Positions 48,047-56,789 of a DNA stretch of 64,000 bases are shown piece after piece. The stretch is from positions 1,798,001-1,862,000 of the forward strand of contig CP108997.1 in NCBI GenBank assembly GCA_036226585.1. The letters run 5' to 3'. Positions within the stretch are counted from its first letter, which is position 1. The number at the start of each line of letters is the position of its first letter. Under the pieces are notes generated by a model that saw nothing but the letters and a program-made list of their open reading frames with translations, searched no databases and was not told the origin of the DNA. The stretch comes from Streptomyces sp. NBC_00708 (GTDB taxonomy: Bacteria > Actinomycetota > Actinomycetes > Streptomycetales > Streptomycetaceae). The position numbers were made by a program, and so were the translations under genes.

Positions 48047-49009
48047 GTGTCTGTCGCACCTGACGGGCGCAAGATGCTGCGCCTTGAGGTCCGGAACAGC
48101 CAGACCCCCATCGAGCGCAAGCCCGAGTGGATCAAAACCCGGGCGAAGATGGGCCCCGAGTACAACCAGCTGCAGAAACTCGTCAAGAGCGAGGGCCTGC
48201 ACACGGTGTGCCAGGAGGCCGGCTGCCCCAACATCTTCGAGTGCTGGGAGGACCGCGAGGCCACGTTCCTCATCGGCGGCGACCAGTGCACCCGGCGCTG
48301 TGACTTCTGCCAGATCGACACGGGCAAACCGCAGGCGCTGGACCGGGACGAACCCCGCCGCGTCGGCGAGTCGGTCGTCACGATGGACCTGAACTACGCC
48401 ACCATCACCGGCGTCGCCCGCGACGACCTGGAGGACGGCGGTTCCTGGCTGTACGCGGAGACCGTGCGCCAGATCCACGCGCTCACCGCGGACCGGGAGG
48501 CCGGCCGCACCAAGGTCGAGCTGCTGATCCCCGACTTCAACGCCGAGCCCGAGCAGCTCGCCGAGGTCTTCTCCTCGCGCCCCGAGGTGCTCGCGCACAA
48601 CGTGGAGACGGTGCCGCGCATCTTCAAGCGCATCCGCCCCGGCTTCCGCTACGAACGCTCCCTGGAGGTCATCACCCGCGCCCGCGAGGCCGGCCTGGTG
48701 ACCAAGTCCAACCTCATCCTCGGCATGGGCGAGACCCGCGAAGAGGTCAGCGAGGCGCTCCAGGACCTGTACGACGCGGGCTGCGAGCTCATCACCATCA
48801 CGCAGTACCTCCGCCCCTCGGTGCGCCACCACCCCGTCGAGCGCTGGGTGAAGCCCAACGAGTTCGTCGAGCTGAAGGACGAGGCCGACGCGATCGGGTA
48901 CTCGGGCGTCATGTCCGGACCGCTCGTCCGCTCCTCGTACCGCGCGGGCCGGCTGTTCCAGCAGGCGATGGACCGGCGCGAGGCGCAGGTTCCGACGCCC
49001 TCCGCGTAA
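48047..49009 (+). CDS. lipA: Lipoyl synthase LipA
   Basis: A 320-residue radical-SAM enzyme that inserts two sulfurs into octanoyl chains. I chose GTG 48047, with AAGGGGAG upstream; the homologous sequence starts there. The radical-SAM motif is CTRRCDFC (Cys81, 85, 88) and the auxiliary sacrificial cluster motif is [12 protein letters not shown] (Cys55, 60, 66), with the C-terminal [12 protein letters not shown]. It follows lipB; the 132-base gap contains CTGCCC/GGGCAG arms at 47948-47965. Confidence 0.97.
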   Translation: MSVAPDGRKMLRLEVRNSQTPIERKPEWIKTRAKMGPEYNQLQKLVKSEGLHTVCQEAGCPNIFECWEDREATFLIGGDQCTRRCDFCQIDTGKPQALDRDEPRRVGESVVTMDLNYATITGVARDDLEDGGSWLYAETVRQIHALTADREAGRTKVELLIPDFNAEPEQLAEVFSSRPEVLAHNVETVPRIFKRIRPGFRYERSLEVITRAREAGLVTKSNLILGMGETREEVSEALQDLYDAGCELITITQYLRPSVRHHPVERWVKPNEFVELKDEADAIGYSGVMSGPLVRSSYRAGRLFQQAMDRREAQVPTPSA

Positions 49010-49326
49010 GCACTCCGCCGGTGGCCGCCCGTGTGAAACCGCACACAGGCGGCCATCGCCGTGTCACGCCCTCCCCCACGCGGTCCGCACGCCCGCCGCA
49101 GGTCCGGGAGGCCGCGCGGCGCGGACGGACCGCGTCGGCGTGCGCGGCGCCCGTATCAAGGTTTCATTGGTGTTTGACCGACCGGTCATGCGCTGGTAAC
49201 ACCGAACAGTGACCCTGGATGAACGCGCAGCGCGATGACGTGGTGACTCCGGCCACCACCGCCTCCCCTGCGCAGCGTCTCCAGTCCGCGCAGCACACGC
49301 ACATCGTTTCCGAGGGGACTTCCACG
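49010..49326. other. 317-base intergenic region lipA to small gene
   Basis: The left end carries the lipA hairpin. In the middle, TTGACC followed by an AT-richer patch (about 49160-49200, GTTTGACCGACCGGTCATGC) looks like a promoter area and includes the palindrome GACCGGTC. An in-frame extension of the downstream ORF to 49219 is possible but has no ribosome site. Confidence 0.5.
49023..49054 (+). terminator. Hairpin terminator after lipA
   Basis: 13-base arms (49023-49035, 49042-49054) with one mismatch and a six-base loop, just downstream of the lipA stop. Confidence 0.55.
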
Positions 49327-49542
49327 ATGCAGGCCGCGCCGGTACGCGCCACCGTCATTCCCACCGTCACCGATGCCCTCCGCGCCGTCGAGTCGCTGCT
49401 GCTCAGCAGCGGCCAGCGCACCGCCCGCCGCAACGCCTGGACGGCCGTCCTGGAGGACCGCCGCCGGGCCAGGGACCGGGTCGAGTCCGGCTACGTGCCG
49501 GAACGGGAGGCCGTGGCCGCCCGTCGTTCCCGGGCCACGTAA
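49327..49542 (+). CDS. Small conserved hypothetical protein
   Basis: A 71-residue basic protein (MQAAPVRATVIPTVTDALRA) starting at ATG 49327, with GAGGGGAC eight bases upstream; a longer form from 49219 is less likely. It is mostly helical by composition (RTARRNAWTAVLEDRRRARDR) and has no known domain. From memory, a small ORF sits in this position between lipA and the DUF4191 gene in other streptomycetes. The next gene begins ten bases later. Confidence 0.65.
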   Translation: MQAAPVRATVIPTVTDALRAVESLLLSSGQRTARRNAWTAVLEDRRRARDRVESGYVPEREAVAARRSRAT

Positions 49543-49552
49543 ACTTCATTGC

Positions 49553-50263
49553 ATGGCGAGGAAGGCAAACACCACTGAAGGCGCGGACAGCGCCGAGAAC
49601 GCGGGGCGGCTCAAGCAGATCGCTCTGACCTACAAGATGACCAGGCGGACCGACTCCAAGATCGGTCTCGTGGTCGCGGGTGTGGGAATCGTCACCTTCG
49701 GTGTCATCCTCGCGATCGGTTTCCTGATCGATCACCCGATCTACCTGGGCATCCTGGGCTTCGTGCTCGCCCTCCTCGCGATGGCGATCGTCTTCGGACG
49801 CCGCGCCGAGCGCGCCGCCTTCGGGCAGATGGAGGGCCAGCCGGGCGCGGCGGCGGCGGTGCTGGACCGCGTGGGCCGCGGCTGGACGACGACCCCGGCG
49901 GTCGCGATGAACCGCAGCCAGGACGTCGTCCACCGCGCCGTGGGCAAGGCGGGCATCGTGCTGGTCGCCGAGGGCAACCCGAACCGGGTGAAGAGCCTGC
50001 TCGCGGCCGAGAAGAAGAAGATGGCCCGCATCGTGGTCGACGTCCCCGTCCACGACATCATCGTCGGCAACGACGAGGGCCAGGTGCCCCTGAAGAAGGT
50101 CCGCACCAAGATGCTCAAGCTCCCCCGCGTCCTGACCGGCCCCCAGGTCACGGCCGCCAACGACCGCCTCCGCGCGATGGGCGACCTGATGAGCAACATG
50201 CCCCTCCCGAAGGGGCCCCTCCCCGGCCGCGGCGGTGCCGGCCGCCCGCCCCGCGCACGCTAG
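49553..50263 (+). CDS. DUF4191 membrane protein
   Basis: A 236-residue protein starting MARKANTTEGADSAENAGRLKQ at ATG 49553. Two adjacent membrane helices (about residues 38-58 and 62-82) are followed by a soluble C-terminal domain (AVGKAGIVLVAEGNPNRVKSLLAAEKK) and a Pro/Gly-rich basic tail. This is the conserved actinobacterial DUF4191 family, regularly encoded near lipA and glnA. Function unknown. Confidence 0.9.
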   Translation: MARKANTTEGADSAENAGRLKQIALTYKMTRRTDSKIGLVVAGVGIVTFGVILAIGFLIDHPIYLGILGFVLALLAMAIVFGRRAERAAFGQMEGQPGAAAAVLDRVGRGWTTTPAVAMNRSQDVVHRAVGKAGIVLVAEGNPNRVKSLLAAEKKKMARIVVDVPVHDIIVGNDEGQVPLKKVRTKMLKLPRVLTGPQVTAANDRLRAMGDLMSNMPLPKGPLPGRGGAGRPPRAR

Positions 50264-50277
50264 GGCCCGTCCGCCGG

Positions 50278-50335
50278 AAGCGCGAAGAGGGCGGGCCGTG
50301 AACCAGATGGTTCACGGCCCGCCCTCTTCGCGCTT
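50278..50335. terminator. Very long bidirectional hairpin
   Basis: 27-base perfect arms (50278-50304, 50309-50335) and an AGAT loop, between the convergent DUF4191 and RDD genes. It is the longest perfect stem found in the window. Confidence 0.8.
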
Positions 50336-50361
50336 CGTACGGCCTTCGCGCTTCGTACGGC
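50326..50361. repeat. Two tandem copies of an 18-base repeat
   Basis: CTTCGCGCTTCGTACGGC at 50326-50343 is repeated exactly at 50344-50361. The array begins inside the right arm of the long hairpin and ends at the stop codon of the RDD gene. Confidence 0.85.
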
Positions 50362-50829
50362 TCAGATGCGGATCTGGACCGCGCGGGCCAGGCGGTCGTG
50401 GAGTCCTCGGCCGTCGCGGTCCCAGACGAGGGCGGGGATCGCCAGGCAGAGGAGCACGCTGCGGATGAGGACGCGTACGAGGCCGAGGCGGCCGCCGTCC
50501 TCGGCGACGACGCGGATGCCCATGAGGCGCTTGCCGGGGGTGCAGCCGATGGTGCCGACGGTGAGCACGCTCATGACGAGGAAGATGCCGAGCGCCCAGT
50601 TTCCGGACGTCTGCTGGTCACCGCGAGCGAACAGCCCGTATGCGATCAGCAGGCACAGGGCCCAGTCGATGAAGAGGGCCCCGAAGCGCCGGCCGAGCGG
50701 GGCGATGGCCCCGGGGCCCTGCTCGGGAAGACCGAGCCGCTTGCCCCGGTACCCGAAGTCGGCGCCCATCTCCTCGGCTGCCGCGCGCGGCCCGGAGAGC
50801 CACGATCCGATTGCTTGCCTATTGTCCAC
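50362..50829 (-). CDS. RDD-family membrane protein
   Basis: A 155-residue protein starting at GTG 50829 (VDNRQAIGSWLSGPRAAAEE). The RDD domain starts at APLGRRFGALFIDWAL with the Arg-Asp pair of the first helix, and continues with CTPGKRLMGIRVV and DRDGRGLHDRLA. Three membrane helices are visible. RDD proteins are small integral membrane proteins of uncertain role, some linked to Na+/H+ exchange. It is divergent from glnA. Confidence 0.9.
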   Translation of the reverse strand: MDNRQAIGSWLSGPRAAAEEMGADFGYRGKRLGLPEQGPGAIAPLGRRFGALFIDWALCLLIAYGLFARGDQQTSGNWALGIFLVMSVLTVGTIGCTPGKRLMGIRVVAEDGGRLGLVRVLIRSVLLCLAIPALVWDRDGRGLHDRLARAVQIRI

Positions 50830-50979
50830 CCGACCACGGTACTGCGCCTCGCCGCGCGCCTTCCCCGGCGGGTGCCGTCCCACTCCTCGGACATCTGGTT
50901 GAGACGCCCCGGAAACCCGCCGGACCCCGGTACGACGCCGGTCCGGGGCCCGTAGGACCGTCTGTCGCACTCGCGCCGG

Positions 50980-51017
50980 TTAACTTCGGCGAAACAAATG
51001 GGTCATGCTTGAGAAAT
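50980..51017 (+). promoter_or_regulatory. GlnR box upstream of glnA
   Basis: Four half-sites at exact six-base spacing: TTAAC (50980-50984), GAAAC (50991-50995), GTCAT (51002-51006) and GAAAT (51013-51017). This matches the known actinobacterial GlnR pattern gTnAc-n6-GaAAc repeated twice. It lies about 100 bases before glnA and should mediate nitrogen control. Confidence 0.88.
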
Positions 51018-51114
51018 CCGGTCTGCCTATGGTCGGGTCCAGCGTGTGCCACCGCACTGGTCACACAACGAGCTGCAACCCCGTCCCTCCCGGGCCGGGA
51101 GTAGGAGGAGTTGG

Positions 51115-52524
51115 ATGTTCCAGAACGCCGACGACGCGAAGAAGTTCATCGCCGACAACGACGTCAAGTTCATCGATGTCCGGTTCTGCGACCTGCCCGG
51201 TGTGATGCAGCACGTCACCGTGCCGGCGGCGACCTTCAACCCGGCCGACGAGCTTGCCTTCGACGGCTCGTCGATCCGCGGCTTCCAGGCCATCCACGAG
51301 TCCGACATGGCGCTGCGCGCGGACCTGTCGACCGCCCGGGTCGACCCCTTCCGCCGCGACAAGACCGTCAACATCAACTTCTTCATCCACGACCCGATCA
51401 CGGGCGAGCAGTACAGCCGTGACCCGCGCAACGTGGCCAAGAAGGCCGAGGCTTACCTCGCCTCCACCGGCTTCGCCGACACCGCGTACTTCGGTCCCGA
51501 GGCCGAGTTCTACGTCTTCGACAACGTCCGCTTCCAGACGTCGGCGAACGAGAGCTTCTACCACATCGACTCCGAGGCCGCGGCCTGGAACACCGGTGCG
51601 GTCGAGAACAACCGCGGTTACAAGGTCCGCTACAAGGGCGGCTACTTCCCGGTCTCCCCGGTCGACCACCACGCGGACCTGCGCGCCGAGATGTCCCTGG
51701 AGCTGCAGAAGAGCGGCCTGGAGATCGAGCGTCAGCACCACGAGGTCGGCACCGGTGGCCAGGCGGAGATCAACTACAAGTTCAACACGCTGCTCGCCGC
51801 GGCCGACGACCTGATGCTCTTCAAGTACATCGTGAAGAACGTCGCCTGGCGCAACGGCAAGACCGCGACCTTCATGCCGAAGCCGATCTTCGGCGACAAC
51901 GGCTCGGGCATGCACGTCCACCAGTCCCTGTGGTCCGGCGGCGACCCGCTGTTCTACGACGAGCAGGGTTACGCGGGCCTGTCGGACATGGCGCGCTACT
52001 ACATCGGCGGCATCCTGAAGCACGCCCCGTCGCTGCTGGCCTTCACCAACCCGACGGTGAACTCCTACCACCGCCTGGTGCCGGGCTTCGAGGCTCCGGT
52101 CAACATGGTGTACTCGCAGCGCAACCGTTCCGCCGCGATGCGCATCCCGATCACGGGCTCCAACCCGAAGGCCAAGCGCGTCGAGTTCCGCGCCCCGGAC
52201 CCGTCGTCCAACCCGTACCTGGCGTTCTCGGCCCTCCTGATGGCCGGCCTGGACGGCATCAAGAACAAGATCGAGCCCGCCGAGCCGATCGACAAGGACC
52301 TGTACGAGCTGGCTCCCGAGGAGCACGCCAACGTCCAGCAGGTCCCGACGTCCCTCCCGGCCGTCCTGGACGCCCTGGAGGCGGACAACGAGTACCTCCA
52401 GGCCGGCGGCGTCTTCACGTCCGACCTGATCGAGACGTGGATCGACTACAAGCGCACCCACGAGATCGCCCCGATCCAGCTGCGCCCGCACCCGCACGAG
52501 TTCGAGCTGTACTTCGACCTCTAA
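51115..52524 (+). CDS. glnA: Glutamine synthetase type I
   Basis: A 469-residue dodecameric enzyme making glutamine from glutamate and ammonia. ATG 51115 follows GTAGGAGGAG. Motifs: [17 protein letters not shown], the ATP/Glu site ([16 protein letters not shown]), [20 protein letters not shown] and NRSAAMRIP. Tyr397 in [10 protein letters not shown] is the adenylylation site, so GlnE-type covalent control is expected in addition to the GlnR box upstream. A strong terminator follows. Confidence 0.98.
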   Translation: MFQNADDAKKFIADNDVKFIDVRFCDLPGVMQHVTVPAATFNPADELAFDGSSIRGFQAIHESDMALRADLSTARVDPFRRDKTVNINFFIHDPITGEQYSRDPRNVAKKAEAYLASTGFADTAYFGPEAEFYVFDNVRFQTSANESFYHIDSEAAAWNTGAVENNRGYKVRYKGGYFPVSPVDHHADLRAEMSLELQKSGLEIERQHHEVGTGGQAEINYKFNTLLAAADDLMLFKYIVKNVAWRNGKTATFMPKPIFGDNGSGMHVHQSLWSGGDPLFYDEQGYAGLSDMARYYIGGILKHAPSLLAFTNPTVNSYHRLVPGFEAPVNMVYSQRNRSAAMRIPITGSNPKAKRVEFRAPDPSSNPYLAFSALLMAGLDGIKNKIEPAEPIDKDLYELAPEEHANVQQVPTSLPAVLDALEADNEYLQAGGVFTSDLIETWIDYKRTHEIAPIQLRPHPHEFELYFDL

Positions 52525-52858
52525 ATCGCGGGACCGGGACGCGCCCGTACGGACGGTCGGCGTCCGACGGCGTACCGGACACAGCTTTGCCAGAGCAGGA
52601 GCCCTGCCACTCTCCGCGGAGAGTGGCAGGGCTCTTTGCGCAGCGCCCGCTCCGGTGTCCCGGCGATGGAAGCGGCGGGGAGGAAGAAGACCGCTGTGCT
52701 CCTCCTCGCTCTGCGGTGCCGGTCCGTCGTCTGGTGTCACGCTGTCGCGCCGGACCCCGTATGCCTGCACGCGTGGGTTCGGACTGGCGACGGAGCCCCC
52801 GCAGCCGAACCGGTGTCCACGCTCCTCTACCCGCCCGTCCTGATGATCGGAGACACCC
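52525..52858. other. 334-base intergenic region after glnA
   Basis: It contains the glnA terminator at 52599-52634. The remaining 220 bases have short ORFs in several frames (for example 52636-52866) but uneven third-position GC and no conserved-looking product; they may be remnants upstream of the decayed acetyltransferase. Confidence 0.5.
52599..52634 (+). terminator. Hairpin terminator after glnA
   Basis: Self-complementary 18-base arms (52599-52616, 52617-52634), followed by TTTGCG. The centre is CTCCGCGGAG, so the real loop takes a few of these bases. Confidence 0.8.
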
Positions 52859-53193
52859 ATGGCTGAGCCGGCTCTGTGGCTGACCACCGAGGCGTGCGGC
52901 CTGGGTGCCTACCGCGCGGACTTGGTCGAGACGTACTGGAAGTGGGACTGCATCCCTTTGGCACGCGCCTCCAAGGACTCGGGGAAGCCAGTCTGCGCAT
53001 GGTGTGGCTCAAGGTGCTGGCTCCGAACGTGGCCGGGATCAAGGCGTACGAGCGTGCCGGGTTCCAGCACGCGGGGCGGCTGCGGGAGGCCGGTTACTGG
53101 CTCGGGCAGGTTTGTGACGAGGTGCTGATGGATGCCCTGGCAAGGGACTTCAGTGGGCCCTCGGCGGTGCGGGCACTCCTGGGACGCCCCTGA
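52859..53193 (+). pseudogene. Decayed GNAT acetyltransferase (internal deletion and frameshift)
   Basis: From ATG 52859, after a CGGAGA ribosome-site-like stretch, the first about 30 codons read MAEPALWLTTEACGLGAYRA and LVETYWKW, the typical N-terminus of a Streptomyces GNAT protein. From about 52996 a different frame reads LRMVWLKVLAPNVAGIKAYE, then RAGFQHAGRLREAGYWLGQV and CDEVLMDALARDF, the typical C-terminus of the same family. About 90 central residues, including the acetyl-CoA core, are missing and the two ends are out of frame. It cannot make an active enzyme. Confidence 0.75.
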
Positions 53194-53259
53194 CCAAGGA
53201 CCCCGTCGGGGGAAGGCACGGCCCTTGGCTGTTCGTGTCCGGAGCGTTCACCCAGAGCG

Positions 53260-53299
53260 GAGTGAGGACTCACTCATTGACGGAGTGAGGACTCACTCC
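53260..53299. promoter_or_regulatory. Twin TetR-type operators over the tetR promoter
   Basis: GAGTGAG-ga-CTCACTC (53260-53275) and GGAGTGAG-ga-CTCACTCC (53282-53299) are perfect palindromes with centres 23 bases apart. TTGACG (53277-53282) and TATGGT (53301-53306), 18 bases apart, form a promoter whose spacer is filled by the second operator. This is an expected self-repression layout. Confidence 0.75.
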
Positions 53300-53312
53300 G
53301 TATGGTCGGGGC

Positions 53313-53915
53313 ATGACCGCATCCGAGGAAAACCGGACCGCCCGCCGCCGCGCTCCCGCCATGTCGCCGGAGCAGCGGCGCGCGATGATCATCCAGACCG
53401 CGATCCCGCTGATCGCCGAGTACGGATCCGCCGTCACGACCGCGAAGATCGCCCGTGCCGCGGGCATCGGGGAGGGCACGATCTTCCGGGTCTTCGCCGA
53501 CAAGGAGGAACTGATGCAGGCCTGTGTGGCCGAGGCGCTCTCGCCCGAGCACGCGATCCGCGAGCTCGACGCGATCGACCTCGCCCAGCCCCTGCCGGAC
53601 CGGCTCGTGGAGGCGGCCGACGCGCTTCAGGCGCACATGTCCCGGATGGGCGCGATCCTCGGGTCGCTGGGGCATGGCGGCGGCAAGCACCCCGGGCCGG
53701 TGCGCGGTGCGGGGCGCAATGAGTCGTCGGCCCGTATCCGCTCGGCCGTGGCGGAGTTGCTGGAGCCCGACCGGGACGCCCTGCGCCGACCGCCGGAGCA
53801 GATCGCGGCGCTCTTCTTCGGGCTGCTGTTCACGCAGCCGCGTACGGAGGACGAGCCGGACCTGACCCCGGGGGAGCTGGTCGAGGTGTTCCTGCACGGG
53901 GCGGTCGCGGGGTAG
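53313..53915 (+). CDS. TetR-family transcriptional regulator
   Basis: A 200-residue regulator. The N-terminal helix-turn-helix covers about residues 22-68 (RRAMIIQTAIPLIAEYGSAV, TTAKIARAAGIGEGTIFRVF, ADKEEL), and the rest is the helical ligand domain. ATG 53313 lies only six bases after the promoter's -10 element, so the mRNA is probably leaderless. Its own palindromic operators lie immediately upstream. It converges on the SulP gene, which is not obviously a target because that gene is transcribed from the far side. Confidence 0.93.
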   Translation: MTASEENRTARRRAPAMSPEQRRAMIIQTAIPLIAEYGSAVTTAKIARAAGIGEGTIFRVFADKEELMQACVAEALSPEHAIRELDAIDLAQPLPDRLVEAADALQAHMSRMGAILGSLGHGGGKHPGPVRGAGRNESSARIRSAVAELLEPDRDALRRPPEQIAALFFGLLFTQPRTEDEPDLTPGELVEVFLHGAVAG

Positions 53916-53926
53916 GCGTACCGACG

Positions 53927-53959
53927 GGGCCCGGGGCCGGGCGGCCGCCCCCCGGGCCC
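53927..53959. terminator. Hairpin between tetR and the SulP gene
   Basis: 10-base perfect arms (53927-53936, 53950-53959) within a very GC-rich 40-base stretch between convergent genes. Confidence 0.5.
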
Positions 53960-53971
53960 GGGGCGCTCGCC

Positions 53972-55582
53972 TCAGTGCCCGCCGGTCAGTTCGCCGCTGA
54001 GGGTGCCGTGCAGGTCCGCGCTCGGGCGGTTGAGGCCGATGATCTCGACCGTCTTGCCGCGTCCGGCGTACTTGGCTTCGATCGCGTCCAGGGCCGCGAC
54101 CGACGAGGCGTCCCAGATGTGGGTGGCCGAGAGGTCGATGACGACCTTGTCGGGGTCGGTGGCGTACGCGAAGCGGGTGACCAGGTCGTTGGAGGAGGCG
54201 AAGAAGAGCTCGCCGGTGACGGAGTAGACGACCTGGCCGCCGTCCGGGTCGACGACCGCGGTGACGTCGGCGAGGTGGGCGACGCGGCGGGCGAAGATCA
54301 CCATGGCGGTGACCGAGCCGACGACGACGCCGATCGCCAGGTTGGACGTGGCGACGACGACGGCCACGGTGAGGACCATGACCGCCGTTTCGCCCACCGG
54401 CATGCGGCGCAGGGTCTTCGGGGCGATGGAGTGCCAGTCGAACGTGGCGAAGGAGACCATCACCATCACGGCGACCAGCGCCGCCATCGGGATGTCGGAG
54501 ACGACGGGACCGAAGACGATGCAGAGCACCATCAGGAAGGAGCCGGCGAGGAAGGTGGACAGGCGGGTGCGGGCTCCGGAGACGCGGACGTTGATCATCG
54601 TCTGGCCGATCATGGCGCAGCCGCCCATGCCGCCGAAGAAGCCGGTGACGATGTTGGCGATGCCCTGGCCGACGGACTCGCGGGTCTTGTCGGAGCGGGT
54701 GTCCGTGATGTCGTCGACCAGCTGGGCGGTCATGAGGGATTCCATGAGGCCGACCAGGGCCATCGCCAGGGCGTAGGGGGCGACGGTGGTGAGGGTGTCC
54801 AGGGTGAACGGCACGTCGGGGAGGCCGGGCACCGGCAGCGAGGAGGGCAGTTCGCCCTTGTCGCCCACGCTCGGGACCGCGAGGCCCGCCGCCAGGGTGA
54901 TGGTGGTGAGCACGACGATGGAGACCAGGGGCGCCGGGATCACCCGGGTGACCTTCGGGAAGAACACCATCAGCAGCAGGCCGCCGGCGATGAGCGGGTA
55001 GACCTCCCACGGCACGTCGTGCATCTCGGGCACCTGGGCCATGAAGATCAGGATCGCCAGGGCGTTGACGAAGCCGGTCATCACGGAGCGCGGCACGAAC
55101 CGCATCAGCCTGGCGATGCCCAGAGCACCCAGGACGATCTGGAAGAGGCCGGCCAGGATCACGGCGGCGACCAGGTAGCCGAAGCCGTGCTCGCGGTTGA
55201 GCGGGGCGATGACCAGGGCGACCGCGCCCGTGGCGGCGGAGATCATCGCGCGCCGGCCGCCGACGACCGAGATCGTGACCGCCATGGTGAAGGAGGCGAA
55301 CAGGCCGATCGCGGGGTCCACGCCGGCGATGATCGAGAACGAGATCGCCTCGGGGATCAGAGCGAGCGCGACGACGAGTCCGGCGAGGACCTCGGTGCGC
55401 CACACCTTGGGGTCGGCGATCCAGTCGGGCTTGAGGGCACGCAGCCGGAACGGGGACGCGGGCGTGGTGGAGGAGGGCAAGAAGGCGTACCTGTCGGTCG
55501 GTGGGACGGCGTCCACCGGGTCCGCGGTGGCCGGGCGTGGAACCTGCACACGCGTACGCGCGCGTCCTCGGGCGCCAAACAA
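53972..55582 (-). CDS. SulP-family anion transporter with STAS domain
   Basis: Up to 536 residues. About eleven to fourteen membrane helices cover residues 50-430, beginning EVLAGLVVALALIPEAISFS, the usual SulP first helix. The C-terminal STAS domain (about 440-530) contains VIDLSATHIWDASSVAALDA. Family members carry sulfate, bicarbonate or other anions; the substrate here is unknown, with bicarbonate a possibility. The start is uncertain: TTG 55582 and GTG 55549 are both in frame, neither has a clear ribosome site, and family homology begins well inside. Confidence 0.9.
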   Translation of the reverse strand: MFGARGRARTRVQVPRPATADPVDAVPPTDRYAFLPSSTTPASPFRLRALKPDWIADPKVWRTEVLAGLVVALALIPEAISFSIIAGVDPAIGLFASFTMAVTISVVGGRRAMISAATGAVALVIAPLNREHGFGYLVAAVILAGLFQIVLGALGIARLMRFVPRSVMTGFVNALAILIFMAQVPEMHDVPWEVYPLIAGGLLLMVFFPKVTRVIPAPLVSIVVLTTITLAAGLAVPSVGDKGELPSSLPVPGLPDVPFTLDTLTTVAPYALAMALVGLMESLMTAQLVDDITDTRSDKTRESVGQGIANIVTGFFGGMGGCAMIGQTMINVRVSGARTRLSTFLAGSFLMVLCIVFGPVVSDIPMAALVAVMVMVSFATFDWHSIAPKTLRRMPVGETAVMVLTVAVVVATSNLAIGVVVGSVTAMVIFARRVAHLADVTAVVDPDGGQVVYSVTGELFFASSNDLVTRFAYATDPDKVVIDLSATHIWDASSVAALDAIEAKYAGRGKTVEIIGLNRPSADLHGTLSGELTGGH

Positions 55583-55797
55583 CTGTACACACCCGGCCCC
55601 GCGCCCCTAGGGTCGTGCCCGTGAACACCGGACCGGCTATACGCCATGCACGGAACGGCTATCCGGTGGTGGGCTGAGCCCCCGCCGGAAGCGCCTCCTC
55701 GGGCGTTCCGTATGCCGGACACGGGGACCTCCCCCGGCTCGTACAGCGTCGTGTTTTCCCACTGTGCCGAGCCGAAGAGATCAAGAGGTCGTCAACC

Positions 55798-56172
55798 GTG
55801 TCCGTTTCGTTCAACCACACCATCATCGCCGCCGTGGACCGTCATGCGTCCGCGCGGTTCTTCCGGGAGCTGCTGGAGCTGGACGAGGCTCCGTCCTGGG
55901 GGCCGTTCGTCAACATCCAGCTGGAGGACGGCGTGCTGCTCCAGTTCGCCGAGCCGCCGGTGGAGATCCAGATGCAGCACTACGCGTTTCTCGTCGACGA
56001 CGAGATGTTCGACCGGGCCTACGGGCGGCTGGTCGAGGGCGGGGTCGAGCACTGGGCGGACCCGCAGATGAAGCGGCCCGGTGAGACCAACACCGGGCAC
56101 GGCGGACGGGGCGTCTACTTCAAGGACCCGGCCGGGCACGCGATCGAGCTGATCACTCGGCCGTATCTGTAG
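55798..56172 (+). CDS. VOC (glyoxalase/bleomycin-resistance) superfamily protein
   Basis: A 124-residue single VOC unit: two beta-alpha-beta-beta-beta modules (SVSFNHTIIAAVDRHASARF to LEDGVLLQF, and MQHYAFLVDDEMFDRAYGRL to GVYFKDPAGHAIELITRPY). His and Glu at the expected metal positions (FNH, HYAF, GHAIELI) suggest a metal-dependent dioxygenase, isomerase or drug-binding role. GTG 55798 follows AAGAGG. Function unknown. Confidence 0.9.
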   Translation: MSVSFNHTIIAAVDRHASARFFRELLELDEAPSWGPFVNIQLEDGVLLQFAEPPVEIQMQHYAFLVDDEMFDRAYGRLVEGGVEHWADPQMKRPGETNTGHGGRGVYFKDPAGHAIELITRPYL

Positions 56173-56224
56173 CCCTCCGGATCTGCGGCCCCCGGATCTG
56201 CGGCCCTCCAGCCGGACGGACACC

Positions 56225-56263
56225 AGGGCCCGCGAGCCCGGGATGGTCCAAAGGAAAGGCCCT
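56225..56263. repeat. Partial copy of a dispersed hairpin element
   Basis: Contains CCCGCGAGCCCGGGATGG followed by TCCAAAGGAAAGGCCCT. It is about 85 percent identical over 37 bases to the right part of the complete element at 63688-63740, but lacks most of the left arm; a six-base AGGGCC/GGCCCT stem remains. Confidence 0.65.
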
Positions 56264-56303
56264 AGGGGTCGCGGTGCCGGGCCGGAGCGCGGAGGCTGGG
56301 TGG

Positions 56304-56744
56304 ATGAGTGAGCAGGTGCCGCCCGGCGAACCGGTCCCGCCGCCGCCTCCGCGGCGGCGGATGTGGCCGTGGGTGCTGTTGCTGGTCGCCGTGCTGCTCG
56401 CGCTCGCGGCGGGTGCGGTCACGGCGGTGCTGTCGGACGTGCTCCGCTCGGAGGGCTCGCGGAAGGTGCACATCCGGTACGAGGTGACGGGCAGCGCGCG
56501 GGACGTGGTGCTCACCTACAGCACCTGGCGGGGTGAGGAGTTGTCGACCGGGCGGCTGGCGCTGCGGTCGCTGCCGTGGGCCGGGGAGCTGGACACCAAG
56601 GGCTTCATGAGCGGCGGCTCGTTCGTCGTGAGCGTGGGCCGGGGTGGTGGTGACGTGTCGTGCGCGGTGACCGTGGACGACGGTACGCGGCGTACGGACT
56701 CGGCCTCGGGTGCGTACGCGACGGCGACCTGCGACGGGTACTGA
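56304..56744 (+). CDS. Single-pass membrane protein, MmpS-like
   Basis: A 146-residue protein starting at ATG 56304 (MSEQVPPGEPVPPPPPRRRM) with GGAGG upstream. A Pro-rich cytoplasmic tail leads to one helix (about 30-52). The extracellular part (VHIRYEVTGSARDVVLTYST, SFVVSVGRGGGDVSCAVTVD) resembles the MmpS accessory fold of mycobacteria, with a likely disulfide pair (VSCAV and ATCDGY). No MmpL partner is adjacent. Function unknown. Confidence 0.75.
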   Translation: MSEQVPPGEPVPPPPPRRRMWPWVLLLVAVLLALAAGAVTAVLSDVLRSEGSRKVHIRYEVTGSARDVVLTYSTWRGEELSTGRLALRSLPWAGELDTKGFMSGGSFVVSVGRGGGDVSCAVTVDDGTRRTDSASGAYATATCDGY

Positions 56745-56746
56745 GA

Positions 56747-56782
56747 GGGGCGGGCCCCCGGAGTCCTCCGGGGGCCCGCCCC
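56747..56782. terminator. Bidirectional hairpin terminator
   Basis: 17-base perfect arms (56747-56763, 56766-56782) with a two-base centre between convergent genes; the actual loop takes some stem bases. Confidence 0.7.
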
Positions 56783-56789
56783 GCGTGCG

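Noticed and set aside
49219..49326. N-terminal extension of the small protein after lipA
   Set aside because: No ribosome site before ATG 49219; ATG 49327 has a good one.
52636..52866. 76-codon ORF upstream of the GNAT pseudogene
   Set aside because: Codon third positions are not consistently GC, no family-like sequence appears, and it overlaps the area of decay.
54003..55624. Long rightward ORF across the SulP gene
   Set aside because: It is a His, Asp and Gly-rich shadow of the SulP coding strand.
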